The notes below the pieces were generated by a model. It did not search any database, was not told the DNA's origin, and saw only the letters and a list, made by a program, of their open reading frames with translations. From Cupriavidus basilensis OR16 (GTDB lineage: Bacteria; Pseudomonadota; Gammaproteobacteria; Burkholderiales; Burkholderiaceae): 64,000 nucleotides of DNA. Numbering within the stretch: the first letter of the stretch is position 1; each line of letters begins with the position of its first letter. Location: assembly GCF_000243095.1 (NCBI RefSeq), contig NZ_AHJE01000035.1:44992-108991 (forward strand). The letters are read 5' to 3'. The translations under genes were made by a program, and so were the position numbers. Below, piece by piece: positions 62,125-64,000 of this stretch.

Positions 62125-63120
62125 TCAGGCGGCAAGGCCAAGCTTGTTGAGACGCACGTCGAACTGCTCCAGGCACAGCGCCACCACCTGCTCGCCGCCC
62201 TCGCCCAGCAAGGTGTCGGCCACGGGCACCAGCGCTTCGGCCGCTTGCGCGCGCGCGGCGCGGGCCCAGCCCGACAGCAGCATGCGATTGGCATCGGACT
62301 CTGCCGCGGCGGTCTGGATCACCGCGTCGACCCAGCGTGCGTGCTCCTCGCGCCAGTCGTTCATGAACTCGGTGAGCACCGCCAGCCCGGTGCCGCAGGC
62401 GCGCACGATGGCCGCATCGGCATGCTGGTACACCAGCGGATACAGCAGCCCGTCGAGCACCAGGTTCTGGGTGACGAAGGTCTCGAACCAGTCCTCGATC
62501 ACGAAGCTGCGCTCGACAAGGCGGCGCATCGGCTGCCACGCGGCGCTCTCCATCCAGGCCACCTTGGCGCGCTCCAGCGCCACGCCAGTGTTGCCGTCCA
62601 GCAGCATGCCGATGCGCGACAGGTACTGGGCGATGCCGAGGCGGTCCATGGCGCAGTAAGTGCAGGCCTGGGTAATGGCCGTGCCCCAGCCATAATCCGC
62701 GCAATAGAAGTTGTTCATGTTGGCGCCCCACTCCACATGGCGCAGCGGCAGCAGCCCGTCGGCCAGGCGGTCCTGCCATTCGGCCGGCAGCGCCTGCAGC
62801 AGGCCGCGTTTTTCCACGAAGGCAAAGCTCTTCTCGGTGGCGTCCTGCTGGCGTCCACGCGCCGTCACGTAGGCACCGTAGAAGTACTGGCGCGGATCCT
62901 TGAGCGCATACCAGTCCGCCATCACGATTGCCGTGCGGCGCTTGTCGTAGATCTCGTGTTGCGGGTCCCAGGTTGGGCGGTAGTGAAAATTCACTTCCGA
63001 CTGCACGTCGTAGGTGGCCTCCTGGTAGCGCGAGGCGGGCTTGTCGCCGAAGCGGCGCGCCACATGGCCGTAGGTCTGGCGCAGCGGCTGGATCTGCTGG
63101 GTCTTGATATCGACTTGCAT
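62125..63120 (-). CDS. dmpL: Phenol hydroxylase component P1, beta oxygenase subunit
   Basis: A 331-residue non-catalytic oxygenase chain of the ferritin-like fold, a partner of DmpN in the hexameric hydroxylase. FHYRPTWDPQHEIYDKRRTAIVMADWYALKDPRQYFYGAYVTARGRQQDATEK is typical of DmpL/TmoE-like beta chains, which lack the metal ligands. The start ATG 63120 gives the usual length. Second gene of the operon. Confidence 0.95.
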   Translation of the reverse strand: MQVDIKTQQIQPLRQTYGHVARRFGDKPASRYQEATYDVQSEVNFHYRPTWDPQHEIYDKRRTAIVMADWYALKDPRQYFYGAYVTARGRQQDATEKSFAFVEKRGLLQALPAEWQDRLADGLLPLRHVEWGANMNNFYCADYGWGTAITQACTYCAMDRLGIAQYLSRIGMLLDGNTGVALERAKVAWMESAAWQPMRRLVERSFVIEDWFETFVTQNLVLDGLLYPLVYQHADAAIVRACGTGLAVLTEFMNDWREEHARWVDAVIQTAAAESDANRMLLSGWARAARAQAAEALVPVADTLLGEGGEQVVALCLEQFDVRLNKLGLAA

Positions 63121-63184
63121 CGCTTGGTCTCCTGGGTCTTGCTGTTTTTATGTGGGTGGATTCGGTGCGCGCGGCTTGCTGTGC

Positions 63185-63403
63185 TCAGGCGTCCTGATCG
63201 GGCGCCGGAATCTCCGGGGGCAGGAAGCGCACGTGGTTGACGCTGCAAAAGGCCTCGAACATCAGCTCGGGCATGATCAGCTCGACATTGAGCTCGGGGT
63301 CCGCCACGCTGAACGCGAACTGCACGAAGCCCTCGGGCGTGCGGCCGTCAACGCGCACGAACCGGGGCGAGGCTTCAAACAAGGGGACCGACTGGTTGAT
63401 CAT
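63185..63403 (-). CDS. dmpK: Phenol hydroxylase component P0 (DmpK)
   Basis: A 72-residue auxiliary protein that assists assembly of the diiron oxygenase and is not required in vitro. SPRFVRVDGRTPEGFVQFAFSVADPELNVELIMPELMFEAFC is conserved in DmpK/PhlA. First gene of the 14-gene phenol operon, 37 bp downstream of the sigma-54 promoter, with GGAGCAACGCC upstream of the ATG. Confidence 0.94.
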   Translation of the reverse strand: MINQSVPLFEASPRFVRVDGRTPEGFVQFAFSVADPELNVELIMPELMFEAFCSVNHVRFLPPEIPAPDQDA

Positions 63404-63439
63404 GGCGTTGCTCCTTCGCGTGGGCTGTATGGCCTCTAT

Positions 63440-63455
63440 TGCGAAGAGCGTGCCA
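63440..63455 (-). promoter_or_regulatory. Sigma-54 (-24/-12) promoter of the phenol operon
   Basis: On the minus strand TGGCAC-GCTCT-TCGCA matches the consensus TGGCAC-N5-TTGCA except at one base, with the exact spacing, and starts 52 bp before the dmpK ATG. All known dmp-type operons use this promoter class. Confidence 0.88.
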
Positions 63456-63544
63456 GCGGCTGCAAACGACGGCGGCGCAAGGCGCGTCGGGATTCGGGCC
63501 GCGCTGGATTTCGCGTTTACCCGGAACTGCGCATGCGCCGCGGC

Positions 63545-63560
63545 TCAATCATTTGATGAA
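63545..63560. promoter_or_regulatory. DmpR/XylR-type upstream activating site, proximal
   Basis: TCAATCATTTGATGAA; its complement TTCATCAAATGATTGA matches the DmpR palindrome TTGATCAATTGATCAA at most positions. It is about 90-105 bp upstream of the -24 box. Confidence 0.6.
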
Positions 63561-63574
63561 GTGGATGGTGGAAT

Positions 63575-63590
63575 TTGATCAAATGATCAA
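63575..63590. promoter_or_regulatory. DmpR/XylR-type upstream activating site, distal
   Basis: TTGATCAAATGATCAA differs from the ideal DmpR palindrome by one base. It lies 30 bp from the proximal site (three helical turns), as expected for paired UASs. Confidence 0.78.
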
Positions 63591-63750
63591 AGGCCGCGCT
63601 GGGTGGCGGTTTGCGGGGAGCCAGGTGTCTCTTTGCGAGGCCGCGGCGCCGCAACAAGGAAGGAGGTTAGGGGTAGGAGGGGGAAGGGATTGCGGGCGCA
63701 TGCGGCGCAACAAGCGGGTTGGTTGCTTGATTGGGGTGGGGGATGGGGGA

Positions 63751-63766
63751 TGGATCAAATGATTAA
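63751..63766. promoter_or_regulatory. Third UAS-like sequence
   Basis: TGGATCAAATGATTAA is a partial copy of the DmpR-type palindrome, about 300 bp upstream of the -24 box, in an AT-richer patch. It may serve a divergent promoter beyond the window. Confidence 0.4.
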
Positions 63767-64000
63767 ATGGGACTTTGGGGGTGGGTGGCGCCTGTTGTTT
63801 AGGCGGCGTTGGTTATTGCACCCAAGACCCTGCCGGGAGCCGAGCAATCAGGCTTGTGGGGGTCGGTGGTTGCGTCGTACGGCCAGTGGTTCTGCTGGTA
63901 TCTGCCGTAACGGCCCGAAGGGCATCGCAATGACATGACCCATGGGTTTCGTGGTGGAGCCCCTGACCTCGGGCGCAGTGCCCATTCCCACATCTGCCGT

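Larger units (their letters stand above)
63404..64000. other. Promoter region of the phenol operon and right window edge
   Basis: The 597 bp hold the sigma-54 promoter and three UAS-like sites. The regulator gene (dmpR/mopR type) is not visible, and open frames here show no family features. A possible rightward ORF start at ATG 63942 (MGFVVEPLTSGAV) runs off the window and cannot be identified. Confidence 0.6.

Noticed and set aside
63799..63993. Possible regulator gene at the right edge
   Set aside because: The leftward 64-residue frame shows no helix-turn-helix or AAA+ motif and runs against the expected divergent direction of a dmpR-type gene.

Overview
The window is GC-rich DNA (roughly 65% by eye) from a betaproteobacterium, most probably Cupriavidus or a close Burkholderiaceae relative. 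Evidence for this is the codon use, the many periplasmic binding proteins and aromatic-degradation genes, and a dmp-type phenol operon. The genus is an inference. No tRNA, rRNA, insertion sequence, phage gene or CRISPR array was seen.

Layout: 0-2 kb holds an ECF sigma / anti-sigma operon with a tiny Gly-rich lipoprotein. 2.6-8.4 kb is a three-gene RND efflux pump. 8.4-11.5 kb carries a methyltransferase, a lipoprotein and 4-hydroxyphenylpyruvate dioxygenase. 11.9-22 kb is a quinate/shikimate catabolic island: a shikimate/quinate dehydrogenase, remnants of a Gfo/Idh oxidoreductase and of AroQ, an MHS permease, a porin, an AEC carrier, an IclR regulator, a 3-dehydroshikimate dehydratase, a BKACE enzyme and a shikimate kinase. 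Repeated palindromes (GTGCGATTATCGCGC-like) probably bind the IclR protein.

22-34 kb is a sulfonate/sulfur block: two Ssu/Tau-type ABC systems, two TauD-type dioxygenases, an FMN-dependent monooxygenase and a SoxCD-like sulfite dehydrogenase. 34-39.3 kb is a vanillate cluster (porin, VanK-like MFS, VanB, VanA, GntR regulator). 39.6-43.5 kb is the cyo quinol oxidase operon (CyoABCD). 44-47.8 kb has two orphan periplasmic binding proteins around MetY. A shared promoter motif, (C/A)TTCGTT followed 20-21 nt later by a -10 box, links five of these sulfur transcription units. 48-52 kb holds a chemoreceptor, an SDR and a GlxA-type regulator.

52-63.4 kb is a complete leftward phenol meta-cleavage operon, dmpKLMNOPQBCEHIFG, lacking dmpD. 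It is preceded by a sigma-54 promoter and DmpR/XylR-like upstream activating sites. Its regulator is not in the window.

A striking property of the sequence is about a dozen reading-frame lesions (1-nt losses, larger deletions, one 14-bp tandem duplication) in genes that otherwise look perfectly conserved. Their number and spread suggest assembly or sequencing faults, so the affected genes are annotated as broken but probably functional in the real organism. The most novel candidates are the sulfur promoter motif, a leftward small RNA with an anti-Shine-Dalgarno CUCCUCC at about 46.7 kb, and the IclR operator set.
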